DNA of 64,000 nt from NCBI GenBank assembly GCA_023053685.1, contig JALIGW010000001.1:163304547-163368546 (forward strand), given 5' to 3'. This document shows, one piece after another, positions 27,116-42,100 of the stretch. Numbering within the stretch: position 1 is the first letter of the stretch; every line of letters begins with the position of its first letter. Both the position numbers and the translations under genes were made by a program. The notes under the pieces are model-generated. The model searched no databases. It was not told the origin of the DNA and saw nothing but the letters and a program-made list of their open reading frames with translations. This DNA is from Diadophis punctatus similis (lineage: Eukaryota > Chordata > Lepidosauria > Squamata > Dipsadidae).

Positions 27116-30100
27116 TATTCCTGAAGTCACAAAGGAGTGGAGAGAGGCTTAATTTGATCTTTATTGGGTTAGAAAAAGTGCTATTGTATTTTTGAATTGA
27201 TCTCTTTATTCATAAAGTGGGAAATTTGAAAGCTCTATCTAGAGCAGTGGTTCCCAACCTTTCTAATGCCGCGACCCCTTAATATAGTTCCTCATGTTGT
27301 GGTGACCCCCAACCATAAAATTATTTTGGAGACCCAGCGAACAAAGAGGCAAACAGGGAGGGAGGGAAGAGAAAGACTGAGAGATATTAGCACAGGGCTA
27401 GCCTGATCATATGGAGCAGGGCGGCGGCGATGGACCATGCTTCGGCACCACCTCCTTCTCCAGTTCCCTCCGGCTTAGCTCCTCCTACCCCCGGCGGTGG
27501 TGCCCTCAGCACCAAGGCTGTATGATCAGGCTAGCCCTGCGCTAATATCTCTCAGTCTCTCTCTTCCCTCCCTTCCTGTTTGCCACTTTGTTTGCTGGGA
27601 CTCCGCGCCAGCCGAGGGTGAGAGGGCAGACAGACGATTCTGACCCAGCTGTCCTCCTTCCCACCATCATGCGCTGTGAAACTTAAGTGGTCATTGGCTG
27701 GCCATTCCCTCCCGTGACTCCCTTTCCCTTCGACACCAGCGGGAAGAAATTGCCACTGCGAGCAGGAGACAGGGGCGGCCACAGATGTCTTAAGCACCGC
27801 CTTGTACTCTCCAGCGCGCAATCTTGCGACGCCCCGCCCCTTAGCTGATGCTGTCAAAGCTCGGCCGCCAGGCGTCACAAATGCCTCTCACCGAATGGCA
27901 CCTCTCCCGACCAATCGGAGAGCTCGGGCGAGTTGAGCCGATATGGCCAGGCTTGTGGCAGTGGGGGGGGGAGCTGAGGATGCCAGGGCGACCCCTGGGA
28001 AATGGTCATTCGACCCCCAAAGGGGTCCCGACCCCCAGGTTGGGAACCACTGATCTAGAGAAACCCAATATCCATAAGTTGCAAAAATAAACAAGTCAGA
28101 GTGACCTATCTATTTCTTTCCTGCCTTCTAGGAAAAAACAAATGGGATGTCCCTTCTTACAGGGTACTCTGAACTTGCATTATCCTTTGCTAAGGGTATG
28201 TTCTCAGTAGCGATAGCTGGAATATTAAACATCCCAGTCAGTCTGTGTGTCTGCCAATCCATTGAAATGATTATTCTATGTACACTGAGAGCATATGCAC
28301 CAAAGACAAATTCCTTGTGTGTCCAATCACACTTGGCCAATAAAGAATTCTATTCTATTCTAAGTAATGTAGAGTCTTTGGTGTTCTCTGAGCTTGGTTA
28401 TTGTTTGCAAAAAAAATTATTATCAAGCTAGGTAACATCATCAGTACAAGTGAGTGTGGAGTTTGCTCCCATGTTGCTCCCACTGTAATGGCTTGCCCTG
28501 TGTCAGGCCCAAACCCAAAGATTATGCAGCGGGATCCAGTTGAGTCAAAACCTTTATTTGCTTAGATCTAATGGGCAGAATCTTGCCAAACTAAAACTAT
28601 AATCTTTTAATCTACTAGACATATCTTGAGAGATTCTAGGGTGTGGCTACCCTCATTCCCTTCCCCCCCTCCCCCATCCAGCACAGAACTGCATAGTCTC
28701 TTAATCTGGGCCTCTCTGTGTTTACTAAAACTCTTAATCTATTGATTCTCCAGTGCACATTCCATCACACCCTGCCAATTTTGGTGGGAGTATGGTTTTC
28801 TTCTTGGTACTTCCTTGCTTCAAGTATTTTCTGCTTGATTATTTGTCTGTTGTTAATCCCTGCTTGTGTTGGCCACTGGAGAGGATATGTTCTGCGGTTT
28901 TGAGTGTTTTGTTCTTTTTTGTTAGTTTTCTTTTTGGGGTTTTTTATTACTCTTTTGAATAATGTGTAAATATAGTTTATCTCTACAGTAGTAGGTGGCT
29001 ATTGATGGCTCATTTATCTGAATGCCAAGCTTCCAGTAATTCCCTAACATTTAGGGATTTAGCTTGGTCCAAGATACCTGCAGTTTCTGAGTTGTGGTTG
29101 TGTCCGTCCATGTGTTGTGAGATTCAGGAGTTTTCATTGTGTCTTTTGATTGCTAGCTGGTATTCATGGATTCACTCTGCTAGTCTTCTGCCTGCCTGTC
29201 CTACACACAGGTAGTCCTTGTACTACCGCAATTGGGATCAGAATTTGGGTCACTAAACTATGCAATCATTAAGTGAGTCATCACATGACTGGACTTGATT
29301 TTATGACCATTTTATATGGTTGTTAAGCAAATAATCATGGTTATTAAGTGAATCATGTGGTCTTTAAATAAATCACATAGTTATGTGACTCTGGCTTCCT
29401 CATTTGACTTGGCTTGTTGGAATCCGGCTGGGCAGGTTACAAATCGCAGTCATGTGACATCCCTCAGACACTGCAACTGTCATAAATGCACACTGGTTGC
29501 TGTGCACCCAAATTGCAATCACATCGTTGCGAGGATGGTGTAAGAGTTGTAACTTTGAGGATGGATTGCCAGTCACTTTTTCCAAAGCCGTTATAACTCT
29601 GAACTATGTGAGGACTAACTATAGTAGCTCTTAAAGTCCTTCCACTGTATGTTGCAGATGACTCCTGGTTTTTCTTCTTGGGCTACTTTCTAAGAAAGAG
29701 ACAAATATAAGAGGAAAAATATTCCAAAATTCATTCCCTGAGAGGCAATTATAGCAGCTCTCTTTAAGCTAAAACAAATTCATGAAATAGAGGTACTTCA
29801 TTCATATCTAGTAATAAAACAGACTGAGTTCAAATGAAATTACTTTGATAGACCTCAAATCAGGGTACAAGTTGATAGCTGTAGGTTAGAAAAATGGATT
29901 AAAGAGTTTTTTTGTCAGGACCAGACTTATATTCTTTATTTTCCTGCATGTTAGATTCAAAATATTGTAGTTGTTAGAACAGAATGCAGTGTAAATTTAA
30001 GTTGGAGAAGTAGTATTGGAGTTTGGAACTAAAAGGCCCAGATACGAAAGAAAATTAGATCTCATAATTCAAATTAATTAACCATGACCCTTTTCAAAAT

Positions 30101-33100
30101 TTGTATTCATGTCGAATAATCCTAACTCATTTTTTTAAAAAAAGAAGGAAACAGCATTTTCCAGCATGTAAAACTTTAAGCACTTAGCGTTCAAATTGTA
30201 GATTTGTAGATTTCCCTAAGTGAAATGATGCTAACGCAACCTTTGCATGGTATCGTGTTAAGCATTTTTGAATGCATACAGAACTTTTGTGTGAAGTTGT
30301 TTACAGATGAAAAACAAGAAAGCAGTGACTTACAGTAAGTTGTTCATCCTTCCAGCTGATTCAGTGCTGCTAAACTAAAGTGAATATGATCCAGAGTCCA
30401 AATTCTCTCCATCCATCTCTGATTGACTGGCTGATATCTCTGGTGGGATTTCAAGAAGTCATTCCCTAAAGTACTACTCTACTTCAGTCTTTTTTTCCCT
30501 TGCAGAATGAAAAAGGAATTATTTCCATGTGCCTGAGGTTGTTCTTCCCTTCATTACGTATATTGTGCTTTTCTCCATGTCTGAATATTTGGGAGTGATA
30601 AGCTCCTTAACATATCCTGCAACTTCTCTGAAGGAAAAGGAAACAATCATCCACAACTCTTTCAACACAACACAGAGCGTGGTGTTGGAAAGAGGAGCTG
30701 ATACCTCTTTAGGCCAAGAGCAGAAGCCTTTTATAGTACTTTGTACCCAGTTTGCTGCCAAAGATACTAAATTCCTGTGTTAAATCTGGGAGGATAGTGT
30801 GCTACAAATTTTATGCCAAAATATATGTATAATTTTAAAGGAATTACAAATCAATTTATTTCTTTTATAGAGCAATGAACATTCTACATCTACTCTTATC
30901 ATTTAAGTATCTTTAATAATAAACAATAGAATCTTGATGTTTTAATGAAACTTGATGTTTTAATGATAACTTTTCTTATTATCAACAGGGTCAAAAAAGC
31001 GACCATGTAAAGTTCTGTTTGAATATACTCCTCAGAATGAGGATGAGTTAGAACTGAAAGTAGGTGACATTGTAGACGTGAATGAAGAGGTAAGGTATTT
31101 TAAAGAATTTTTGTGAAAAATTAAATGTGAAAGTCATAATTGAATTGAACTCTAGAAATGTCTGTTTTGCTATTGCAATTCCAAACTATCAAAAATACAA
31201 TGACTATCTTACTTTCTATCTTACAATTTCTATCTTTCTATCTTACAATTAACTAGACAGTTATTATAGTGAAAAAAACTCTGAAAAATTGAAATAGGAA
31301 AGTTAGATCTGATAGTATTATTATATAGAAATTTACTGTAGTAATTAAAATACTAGAAATGAGATGCTCATTAAAACTTACGCTTTTTAATAAAATGTAT
31401 TACTCTCAAAAAGTGCCAATCATACTTCTGATTTTTGTCTGCCATTAACTAATATAGTTCTCCTTCTACAATGCCTACTATTAAGACTAGGGAGACCCAA
31501 AAATCTATTTTGATCTAGAACAGGAGTGTCAAACACGCGGCATCATGGCGGCGTCACGTGACGTATTGTGACTTTTTTCCTCTTCACTAAATCGGGCATG
31601 GGCGTGGCCAGCGTGTGACACATCCGTCCCACGGGCTGCGAGTTTGACACCCCTGACCTAGAAGTATCTCTCATTTTAATTTAAAGAACCACATAAACCA
31701 AATTCAAGTTCATGCAGTAGTATAAATAGAGTAAAAAACAATTGTTTTAGATATTTTCATTTCTGTGTTGCTTTAACTGTGAAAAAGATAAAGACTACAA
31801 TTGACTCTATATAAATAGCTTGTTTACCAACTACTTGTGTGACTTCAGAATTAGTGGTGCTGAAAAAAATAACTTTGTGACCAAGGCATGCACTGACCAT
31901 CTTCAATGTGTTTGTCTTGGTCACGTGTTTGCCATTATAGTTAGTACACATTGTCCTGTGCCTGACCCATTTTTTTCTTTCTTCCCTCTGACAGAGTGAA
32001 GAGATTGCTTAAAACAATTGATCTCTTCCTGAGCTGTTTTTCTCTGCAGTGCTTTCCCAAAAGGTGTTAACTGCAACTTAACAAGCTCTGCTCTGTTACC
32101 TTAATTATCTGGCTGCCAGCTGCTGCCTATAACTGACAATACATTAATAATTTTCACACCGTGGGCTTTTGTTTTCCTCCTAACCATGGGTACTTGAAGT
32201 CACAAATACATTAGGCAGATAGCTGCTGCTAGCACATTCCTTTCCATGTGTATTCCCCATTGTGTGCCTGTTTACCCTCTTGTAATCCCTTCCTTTCCAG
32301 TGAATGTAAATACCAACATTAATTCCCTTCTTGCTAATTATCCCAGTGCTAATTTGAGCGTTCCAAAGGGCAAGGAAGTAAGGAAAAAGGAATGTAAGAA
32401 AATAAGTAAGGAAAAAAATAAAATTATAAGCATAGAAGCAGTCACATGATTTTCTTCTTAATGACTGCATCACTTAGCCACTGAGTTTCCTGTTAAGTTG
32501 TGGGAATGATGACAGGAGACAGACTTCAGAATAGCTCTTTACTCAGCAACTGCTCAAGACAACCAGCAACTTGCAGTCTGACAGCCAGCCCTTTTATAGG
32601 GAGCTGTCAGATGCAACAACCAATAGCGTTTGAGCATTCTCCCGCTCAAACGCTGGACCTGGGTGAAACCATGTACAACTGTCAATACATAACATTACCA
32701 GTGCCAATTGTGGTGACTAAATGAGGAGTACTTGTGTTGCAGATTTTTCAAAAGCACCAGTTGTACATACTCAGCAAAAACAAATGTGCTACAGATCTTA
32801 CAAGCCATTGAAACAGTTCTCTTCTCAGCCTTCTAAGAGTCTTCATCAAGCTTACCTTCTAAACTACTTGCTTACGGTAGTTTTCAGACTCCTTAGAACT
32901 TGCAGTCAGTTACTAATGTAAGGGAAAAGAAAACTTAAGGACCATTCTTTTTTCCTTCAATTTATACTGCCACTATACAGTATTTTCTCTCTTCTGGTTG
33001 CAAGACATTGGCCCAGAATGTCAGTTTTCTTAAAATAGTCTTTGCTGTGTTATTTGTAACATATTTGGTCATATTTTATGTTCAGAGTAAAGTTGAACAG

Positions 33101-36100
33101 AGTAGTATCACCCACTGCTCTGTTTTCTTAGTATCATACGGTTATGTAGATCAATTTCTATCCATTTGTGAATGATTTATTCCTTGTCCAACATCACTAT
33201 TCCTTGTCTCACGTGGTCTGACCATTTAAGTACAGTATATGTACTAGTCCTGCATATTCAATGTACTCCTGAATTCCTGCATATCTGATGGTATTTTTGC
33301 TCTAATGGTGAGTACAGTGAGCATCTTTACTTTTCAACGTTAGAGGTAATCCAACATCATTTTTCTCCACAGGTGGAAGAAGGCTGGTGGAGTGGGACTT
33401 TAAATGGCAAGACAGGCCTTTTTCCTTCTAACTTTGTAAAAGAACTAGAGATAACAGATGATGGAGAAGTACAGGAAAGCTTAGAAGACACAGGTAATAA
33501 AATGCAGACAATCAGAAGGTGGACTAATTATCTGGATTTCTTTTTTGTCAGTTTCAGGCTGGGATTCAATACAAAGACCACATTGGTCATACTTACTGAT
33601 GACCTGGTGGAGCCAGGATGGAGTGTTGGATGCAATCTTGCTCTCCCTGATCTTCTCAGTATCTTTTGATGCAGTTGATCATGGTGTCCTTGTGGACCAA
33701 CTGTAGGGCTTAGAAGGTGAAGGCACTGTAATGTGATTTCATCCTTTTCTCAGCAATCAGTTCCAGTTGGTGTTGACAGGAATCATAGAATCATAGGGCT
33801 GAAAGGCACCGGGGTGGCCTTCTAGTCCAACCAAGATGGTGCCCTCTCGCCCCTCAACTATGGGATGTCTTAAGAATCAATACTTTCTCCTTCTGTTTAC
33901 CATTTACATGAAACTGCAGGGAAAGGTCATCCATAGTTTGGAGTCTGGTACATGTAATACTTTACTGGTTATCCATTAGGTCATTAGGCAATACAAGATA
34001 CAGAATAGTAATAAGATCATGTGTTAAAAAATAGAGTAAAAGACACCGTATTTTTCGGAGTATAAGACGCACCTTCCACCCCCAAAAGAGGCTGAAAATT
34101 TGGGTGCGTCTTATACTCCGAATGTAGCTTTTTTGAAGCTTTTTTTCCAGCCCTAATGAGGTGCTAACGATCTTCCTGGCTCTTCCTGGCTTGTTTTCAT
34201 TGCTATTTCCTCCAAAAAAGGTTTTTTCAGCCCTAACGAGGTGCTAACGATCTTCCCAGCTTGCAGGATTTTTTTCATTCCTACTCCCTCTGAAGAAGTT
34301 TTTTTCCAGCCCTAAGTCTTTGCAGGCTTGTTTTCATTGCTATTCCTTCTGAAAAAGGTTTTTTCAGCCCTAACCAGGGGATAAAATAATGTGCTGAAGC
34401 TGACCAGACTAAGAACGCTAGCCAGATGAATATCTGGTAGGTAGATTTTTTCCCCTATTTTCCTCCCCAAACACTAAAGTGCCTCTTATACTCCGGTGCG
34501 TCTTATACTCCGAAAAATACAGTAAGTAAAATAGATTACTGCAGTGTGTTTCAAGGGGCTGCCCTTGAAGATCACTCAAAAGGTTCAACTGGTCCCAAAT
34601 GTGGAGGTGCACACAGTATTGGGTGTTGGTAGGTTTGTCCACATTGCACCTCTATTGCATGAACTGCATTGATTTCCAGCTTCCACCCAGGTGCAATTCA
34701 ACATGCTGGATATCACTTTTAAATGGCATGGGATCTGACCATTTGCAAGACAACTTCTCTCTAAGAATATCTGCCTATATCTCCAGATTGGATAGGATAG
34801 GTACCCTCCAGGTTCCTTCTCTGAAATCCTGCCACTTAGTGGTATCTCAGAAATGTGCCTTTTCCATGGCTGCCCCGACCTTACAGAACACATCCCCCCC
34901 CAATGATTTGGCAGTCCCCACCCGTTTGAATTTTTGGAAAACTATGAAAATATGGCCTTTTACCCAGGTGCTGAATAGAATAGAATACAGTACATAGACT
35001 AGATTAAAATAAGGGTAATTGGAATTGGCTAAGGGCATGATTAAGGTTGTCATTTTCATTTGACCATTTTATGGTTTTATAGTTATGTTTTATAGTAATT
35101 GGATTTTATTGCTGTTGTGACCAGCCCAGTTTGGTTTAAGATGAACAGCCATACAAATCCTTTATATAAATAAAAGAAAATGCAAATAATCAGTGCATCC
35201 ATATAATTTACCCCAATCAGGTCCTTCATCAATATGTGAAAGATATTTCGGTGTACATTTCTAGCCAGCCAAGTGAGCTTCGGTGTCCTGTCCCTGTGCC
35301 TGAAGGTCTGGACGGGGAAGAAGAAATCCAGGCTCCCTCATGCCAAGACTGAGTAGTTGTGGATTTTTCATTTTATCAGATCTGGAGTCTTTCCTTCTTT
35401 AGTCTTAAATAGACTTGCACTAGTGAACAACTTTGGGTTGTCTTGGACTTACATCTTTTGCTCAGAGAGCCAAGAGGCTAGCGATCACCTCTATCTCCAT
35501 GGCATAGAACCAAGTTATTTGAGAGACTACCTATTTTCCATAGTTTTCTCAGCCTGGTTGGATTGATCTCCTCGGTCAATTCTGTCTATTAGGACCCATA
35601 TCTTCTTCGTTGCAGCACCGGTCTTCTGAAATGCTATTCCCCCAGCGATCCACATAGTTCCCATTTGGATGATGTTCTGGATGTCTTTAAAAACATGGCC
35701 TTGGAGTAGGGTGCTTGTGGAGCCCCTGCTAGTTGTATTTCTTGGCTATAGAATATGGCTTATCCAATGCATATAATTTTTAAAATTGTTTTCTATTTTT
35801 TGAGAGTACACTTCACAGAGTCATTCTGAAATTGGGCAGTTCCAAACTACTATTACTCTAAATTAGTAATATGTTGTATCATTTATATGAAGTGCAGTTA
35901 AAGATTAGTTTTAGTTAATTGCATGTGGTGCTTAATTTCAAGCACATTTCTTAGTCCATTTAGAGATACAGTTTGCTCAAAGCTAAACATATGTAGGTAT
36001 TTGAAATTAGAAGAATTCTAATTTATATGAGGTTCCTCATTGTTTGGAAGCAAACTTACACATGTTACTGTGTAGTCCTAGTGAGATCCAACTTTGCTTT

Positions 36101-39100
36101 GATCAACAGCCCTGCCATGATAGTGTAATTGTCATTAAGTATTGCTACATTTGATTAAATATGTCAATTATAGACTCATCTATGGTTAGGCTACTCCTGG
36201 ATTGTCTCCAATCCACATTCCTGAATAGGTTAATTGCAGTTATTAATATTTCCTCCATATCTCATATAGCCTTGGGAAGGGAGAATCACATTTGGAGAAG
36301 AGAATCACATTGAAGTAAGGGCTATAACTTTATTCACTTTGGGCTCTGGCTTACCAACATATAAAATATGGTCTGTCACCAGATTTAATCATGATAATGA
36401 GATTTTAATTAACTTGTGTACCCCTATTGAATGGTCCTAATGAAATGTATATGTATGATATATTACAGTTACTGCCAATTAAGTATGTTTGTATCTTATA
36501 AAATTTGGAATGTTAAGAATTTATGTATACCCTTATAGAAATATAAAAATATTTTAATGCTTCCACATCTTTAACCTTATGATATTTGAATAGTATATCT
36601 AATTTTGTCTTAATTGATGTAAACTATTAATACTCAGATTGAAGACCTATTCAATCAAAGAGCAGAAAAATACAAGTTATGGTGAAATTTTCTCTTCCCG
36701 TCATCTTTATCTTTTCGCCCCATTCTAGTGTTTCATTTCTTTACACAAGTAATAAGGAGAAAGGTTACAGTCGTAAAAACATCATGTAATGGAACCTCAG
36801 CAGTTAGATCTGAGACAGAGCTGGAGATTAAGGGCATCCTTGTGAAAACACCCCGGATTGTCTCAGAATAGATAATTTTTCATTCTCATGCCTTGTGGAA
36901 GCTTTGGTTTCAAACTTCAGGCCTCCCTGCACTTGCACGATGCTGCACCCTCTTCCTTCTCTCTGGTTCTGCAGGGCCTGCACTGGGCCTCCCTGGCCTC
37001 CATACCTGCTTCCCATTTAACAACTTGCACTTCTTCGGGTTACAATGAAAACTAGCACTACCAGGATTGCTACTAAGTGATGCTGTCACCTGATGTGCTT
37101 TACAACCACATCATTTAGCAAAACAATCCCAATCCCTATTGCCATCGTAACTTGAGGACTACTATATACAACACAAAAGTAAAATCAAATGGTTGAGCTA
37201 AAATATGAACATAACAAAGAGTCTCCATAATAAAAGTATAACATAAACTACCATAATGAGACCCATAATGAGTTTGGTGAGGTGGTTAATACCCTGGGCT
37301 AGAAACTGGGAGACCAAAAATAAGTAATGAAAGGTTTCAAATCTTCTAGAAGATGATTCGTATAGAATTCACTGACCACCTTTGGAATGTACATATGATT
37401 AAGGACAGAGTGTAAGTGGACCCAATATTCCTGTAGAAGTTACAATGTAATAGATCCTGCATTGAAAATCCCAATGCAAACACATACTTAGTTGGTCCTG
37501 TATGGATGCTTGACATAAACATAAGTGCTAACCTAATTTTTCCATTTTTAGAATCTGTTTTTCATGGACCACAGTCTCCTGCAACTTCACCAGGGAATGG
37601 TAGCGAGTCTCCACAGATAGCACAACCAAAGAAAATCAGAGGAGTTGGGTTTGGAGATATTTTCAAAGAAGGCTCAGTAAAACTTAAGCCGAGATCGTCT
37701 AGTAATGATTCAGAAGAAAAAAAGCAAGATAAGGTAATGGGCCTAAATGATACACACTTCAAAATGTAGCAATTGTATATGTTGTGATTAAAAGCTTGGT
37801 ACTTTGTGCACTCATAAAAACAAGATTGTTTATTTTTTGAATAAGTTTATTCTACCTCCTCTTAAGAGTTGCTGTTTCACGGGTAACATTATTCTGGAGC
37901 AGTCGCTGTAAAAGGCATTCCATTGATGCCTTTTACATTAAGCAGTTTACAGTATTCTCCAGACCTTTAAAATTCTATTCTTAAGTATAATTTGGGAAAA
38001 TTTGAGAGCCAGTATGGTCTGTTTGACCAGGAGTGGGAAGACCTATGTTCTAGTCCATCCTCAGCCACAGAAGCTCACTAACTTTGTCGCAGTCACTCTT
38101 AGCCCAAACCCTCTTGCAAGTTGATATGGGACAAAGTGGGAGATCACTGTGGATACCTACTTTTCTCCCTGAGTTAATGGTGGGATACAATTAAAAAGCA
38201 ACAACCAGCTGCATAAGCTATCATTTGAAAACTTTATCCTAATTAAAAAGATGGTGTCAAGAGTATGGGCAAGCTGCAGCAAAGAACACATTGGGAGTCA
38301 GGCAGCATACAAATTGAATGGATAAGTCACTAAAAGGAAGCAAAAGCTTCCAAATGCCTGCTCATGTCTGTACCAGTAAAATAGCACATGAGATTGGCAG
38401 TAGAATTGGCAGGGGGTGGGTGGGAGGGAATCTTCCATAGTTTGACTAGATTTTTGAAATTCTAAAGGAGGACTATGCATATAGTCTGACTATATGTTAG
38501 GTACTTAAGGCAGCACAGATTGCTCCTTTGTAAATGATCTACTCTGATAATAAAAGTATGTAAAGGCTTTTTGCTGCCATGGCTCAGGAAAAATAGCACT
38601 TGTGTAGTTGTACTTCCATTGCTCAAAATCCATTTGGGAAAAATTCATAGTTTAATGTTGTAGTTGTACCCTTTTCCACAAGCTGAGCTAATTTTTAAAG
38701 AATACTTGACCTTTTTAAATGTTATGGCCAACCACGTATAGCATATCTATCATTTGATCTATACTTTCTTCTTAGATGTAATCTATTTTTTAAAATATGT
38801 TAAATCTTCATGTGTGTTATTGTGATTTATTATATATAAACACTTTATACATACATGTTTGTGTATCTATATTTTGGCAGGAGTAATGTGGTTTCTAGTA
38901 TAAGAACCTTTGCGAAACAGACTTTAGAAGTTTTTCACAGGTAGTAGAGGTTTGTTTTATTGCCATGTGTAATTTCCTTCCAGTTAGACAAGGGTTGTCT
39001 ATTTTGTATGATTTCTTATATTTAACATTGCCCGCTTGTCATTAGATGAACTTGTTGTTATTCCAGTAGTGTTGAAACTTTAATACACATTAATAACACC

Positions 39101-42100
39101 TAATGAAAAAACATGGAATGCTAATAAAGATGAAACACATTAATGTGCTAAATTTGGAAAAGATGAGCTGATATCCAGAGAAATCTGAAGGCTGGCTCAG
39201 AAAATTGATTATATCTAAATAAAATATGCTTTGACTTATTAGATAGATAATAATTTGATTTAGAAGCAGTATATATTTCATTGCATTGAAATGCATTGAA
39301 AATAAAAGAAATGTATTTTATTAACTTCTTGTTCTGTAAGATTTATAACTTGCAATTTATTTTTCTGGGGTGATTCAGAGATCACAAATTAAAATACATT
39401 TGGCAATTGCCTAATTCTTATTTTTATCTCCGTGTTCTTATGTAGCCATTACCTAATCTTCCATCTGGACCAAAAGTAACCTCATTCCATGGCACAACAA
39501 AATCAGAAATGGCAACAGAAATAGCAAAAGCAGAAACGGAAAGCAAACAAAAACGTATGATTTTATATCTACTTTATTTTAATTTTAAAATATTTAGTAT
39601 ACAATATTTGATAAAAATTGATTTCTCAAAAGGCAGATAATTTATTCCTATTTTTTTGACGAAAATATTCTTAAAATTTGGGTGAGGAATATGTATCCTA
39701 ATATAATTTCCATTTGACTTCGCTAATTCTTCCTATTTTTTCCTAATGATTTTGTGGAGTGATTCTGTATCCTTTACTAGCATAGCTTTTAAATAATTAA
39801 TAGTAATGTGCCATACTTCATGGTAAAGTAATACAAATTAAATACATAAAATATAGTAAATCCTTGACTAAAGTGATCATTGTTTAGTTGACTATGAATG
39901 CAATGGGCAGAATCTTTCTGTGACTCATATCTGCAATATGCATTACCATAATCTTATCAGTGATTTTATGCATGTGTAAAATATGCACCCATAAAATCCA
40001 TATACATAACATTCAATTCCCATATGCATATGCAAGATCCTATTCAGATTTAATAGACATTCCACTTTAAGTGTCACCTGAGCTCCACATTAATTACTTC
40101 TTATGAAATGTTGACATTTGTATTCAAGCAACAGCCATTGGAATGTGCTCAGTGTTCACAACTTTTATTCCTTCCTTTAAGCTAAAGAATACTGCAAAAC
40201 CGTGTTTGCCTATGAAGGTACCAATGAAGATGAACTTAATTTTAAAGAAGGTGATATTATCCAAATAATAAGTAAGGTAAGTTACACTGGTCTACAATGA
40301 GAAAACTTGGGAAATGAAAGTAGCTTAATTTTACCAGCTTAATTGGGTCACTAATAAAGGAAAATTAAGTCCCGAGTATTAATTGGCTCCAATTTCCAAG
40401 ATACAGCTTCAGGTCAAAATTGCATCAAAATAATTCAAAATTACGAGGCTCCATAACTTTTCTGCAAAATGTGGTATAGCAATGAGAATGGTGCCACACC
40501 ATTTATTATTATAAATTTATCTTTTTATTGATACCAATAACATAACTTTCCATTCATTTATTGGTTTTTCATGTAACATCTTCGTGCTTTTTCCATGAAA
40601 AACTGACAAGCTCTAACATTGGATTAAATGACAAAGTTCCATCTTTATTCAGTATCTAAACTGCACATTTTGCCTTTTCTCTTGTGAACTGCAGTAGGAT
40701 CATCCCTGGGGAGATTCCAGCAGTAATCAGCAAGCATGGATGGACTCCATTTCCCTTGGTATCTTTTCTCCATGCCTGTGATATCCTGGTGGAATCTCTC
40801 CCCATGCTCATCACTCACTGCCCCACAGTTCAAAGGGAAATAGTCTAAATGTGAGTGTAAGAAGTGAATTTTCAGTGACATGTTTGCATCAAGTGCTTTA
40901 TAGGACCTAAGCAAATTTTCCATGTGTTTTTCATAGTCATCTGCCTTGCTGTTCTCAAAATGAAGATAAATTTATACACTTCCATGTGGTACCATTCTCC
41001 ATAGTGGGTGGAGCTAGCATCCAGGAATGGGTTGTCCTCATCCATTCAGTGTGTAAGACTGAGTCTGTTAAAGTTGAGAAGCTCAGCCTCTGTTGCCGGG
41101 ACTCCCAGCTACGACTCAATCCTCAGACTGGACGGACGTGGCTAATTTTCTCCCATTCCTGTTGCCTACCTAGTGGATTATTACAGCTTTATTCCTGACC
41201 ATGAGTTATCTCCAGCTGACTCATTTTCCATCTTTAGTCGCTGGGTGGATCGCTACTTCGTGGATTTATCACCACCTTATTCTTCTGTGAGTTGTCCCCA
41301 GCTGACTCATTTCCAACTAGAATCCTTGGGTGGATTGCGGCATGGAGCTTTGGCTCAAGCCGTGGCAGCTATTGCCTCTGCCTATCTCTGTGGCATTCTG
41401 ACCGCAACGGGGCCTGGCCTCTAGGTCTGCCATTGGAGCTTCGGACTTCACCACCAGTTGACTAAAGGGGTTTCTGTTCCTAACAACTGAGGCAGTGTGG
41501 TAGAGGCCTGAGGAGCTTTCGTGCTCCACTCCCCCCCTTCATCTGGACAGTCCAGGGGGAAGATAAGGAAAGCGGCATTCAAGAGGGCTAGCAGGGACTT
41601 CCTTTGAGGGTGTGCTTTGCCGCCCATCTGCAGCCTAGCCACACGTTGCAGGAGCCTAGCGCTCAAGCGACTTTGGCCACAGGAGGCCAGGCTCCAATCC
41701 GGATACCGCCAATCGCTGTGGCTGCTATTGCTGGAGAGACTGTGTCACAGGAGCTTTGCGCTTGTGCGACTGTGGGCGAAGTATTACTTTCCCGCCCCTG
41801 GGAACCGGAGCTCCGGCTATTTCCCGCCTGCACCATTTTGATCGCCATCTTGCCACCTCATAGCTGATTCCCGCTCACACAGCCTACCGCCTCACCGCTG
41901 ATTCGCTTCGACCACGCGGTCTAACCGCCCACAGCTGATTCCCCCTGGCCAAGTGCACTGCACTACAACTGAGCATTCCCACTCAAGCGAAGGAGAGGAT
42001 CCTTTAGCGGGCTGTCTGTTTAGGCGCCATTTTGTTAGCGGCAAGAAAATCAGTCAACAAGATGGCGGACAAGGCCTCTGTAGCGGCAGCTAGCAAGGCT

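Larger units (their letters stand above)
33525..35175 (+). mobile_element. Degenerate L2/CR1-clade LINE, interrupted
   Basis: Translation pieces at 33545-33690 ([20 protein letters not shown], with decayed AVDHGVL) and at 34530-34990 ([19 protein letters not shown], then LLHELH) fit two parts of a LINE reverse transcriptase. Frames are heavily broken. It ends in ATATAAATAAAAG near 35170. It is split by a CR1 end (33781) and a TATAAGACGC MITE (34046-34523). Confidence 0.6.

Noticed and set aside
40645..40923. Host protein-coding exon on the minus strand
   Set aside because: It lies inside a bounded transposon with terminal inverted repeats and has no splice partners.
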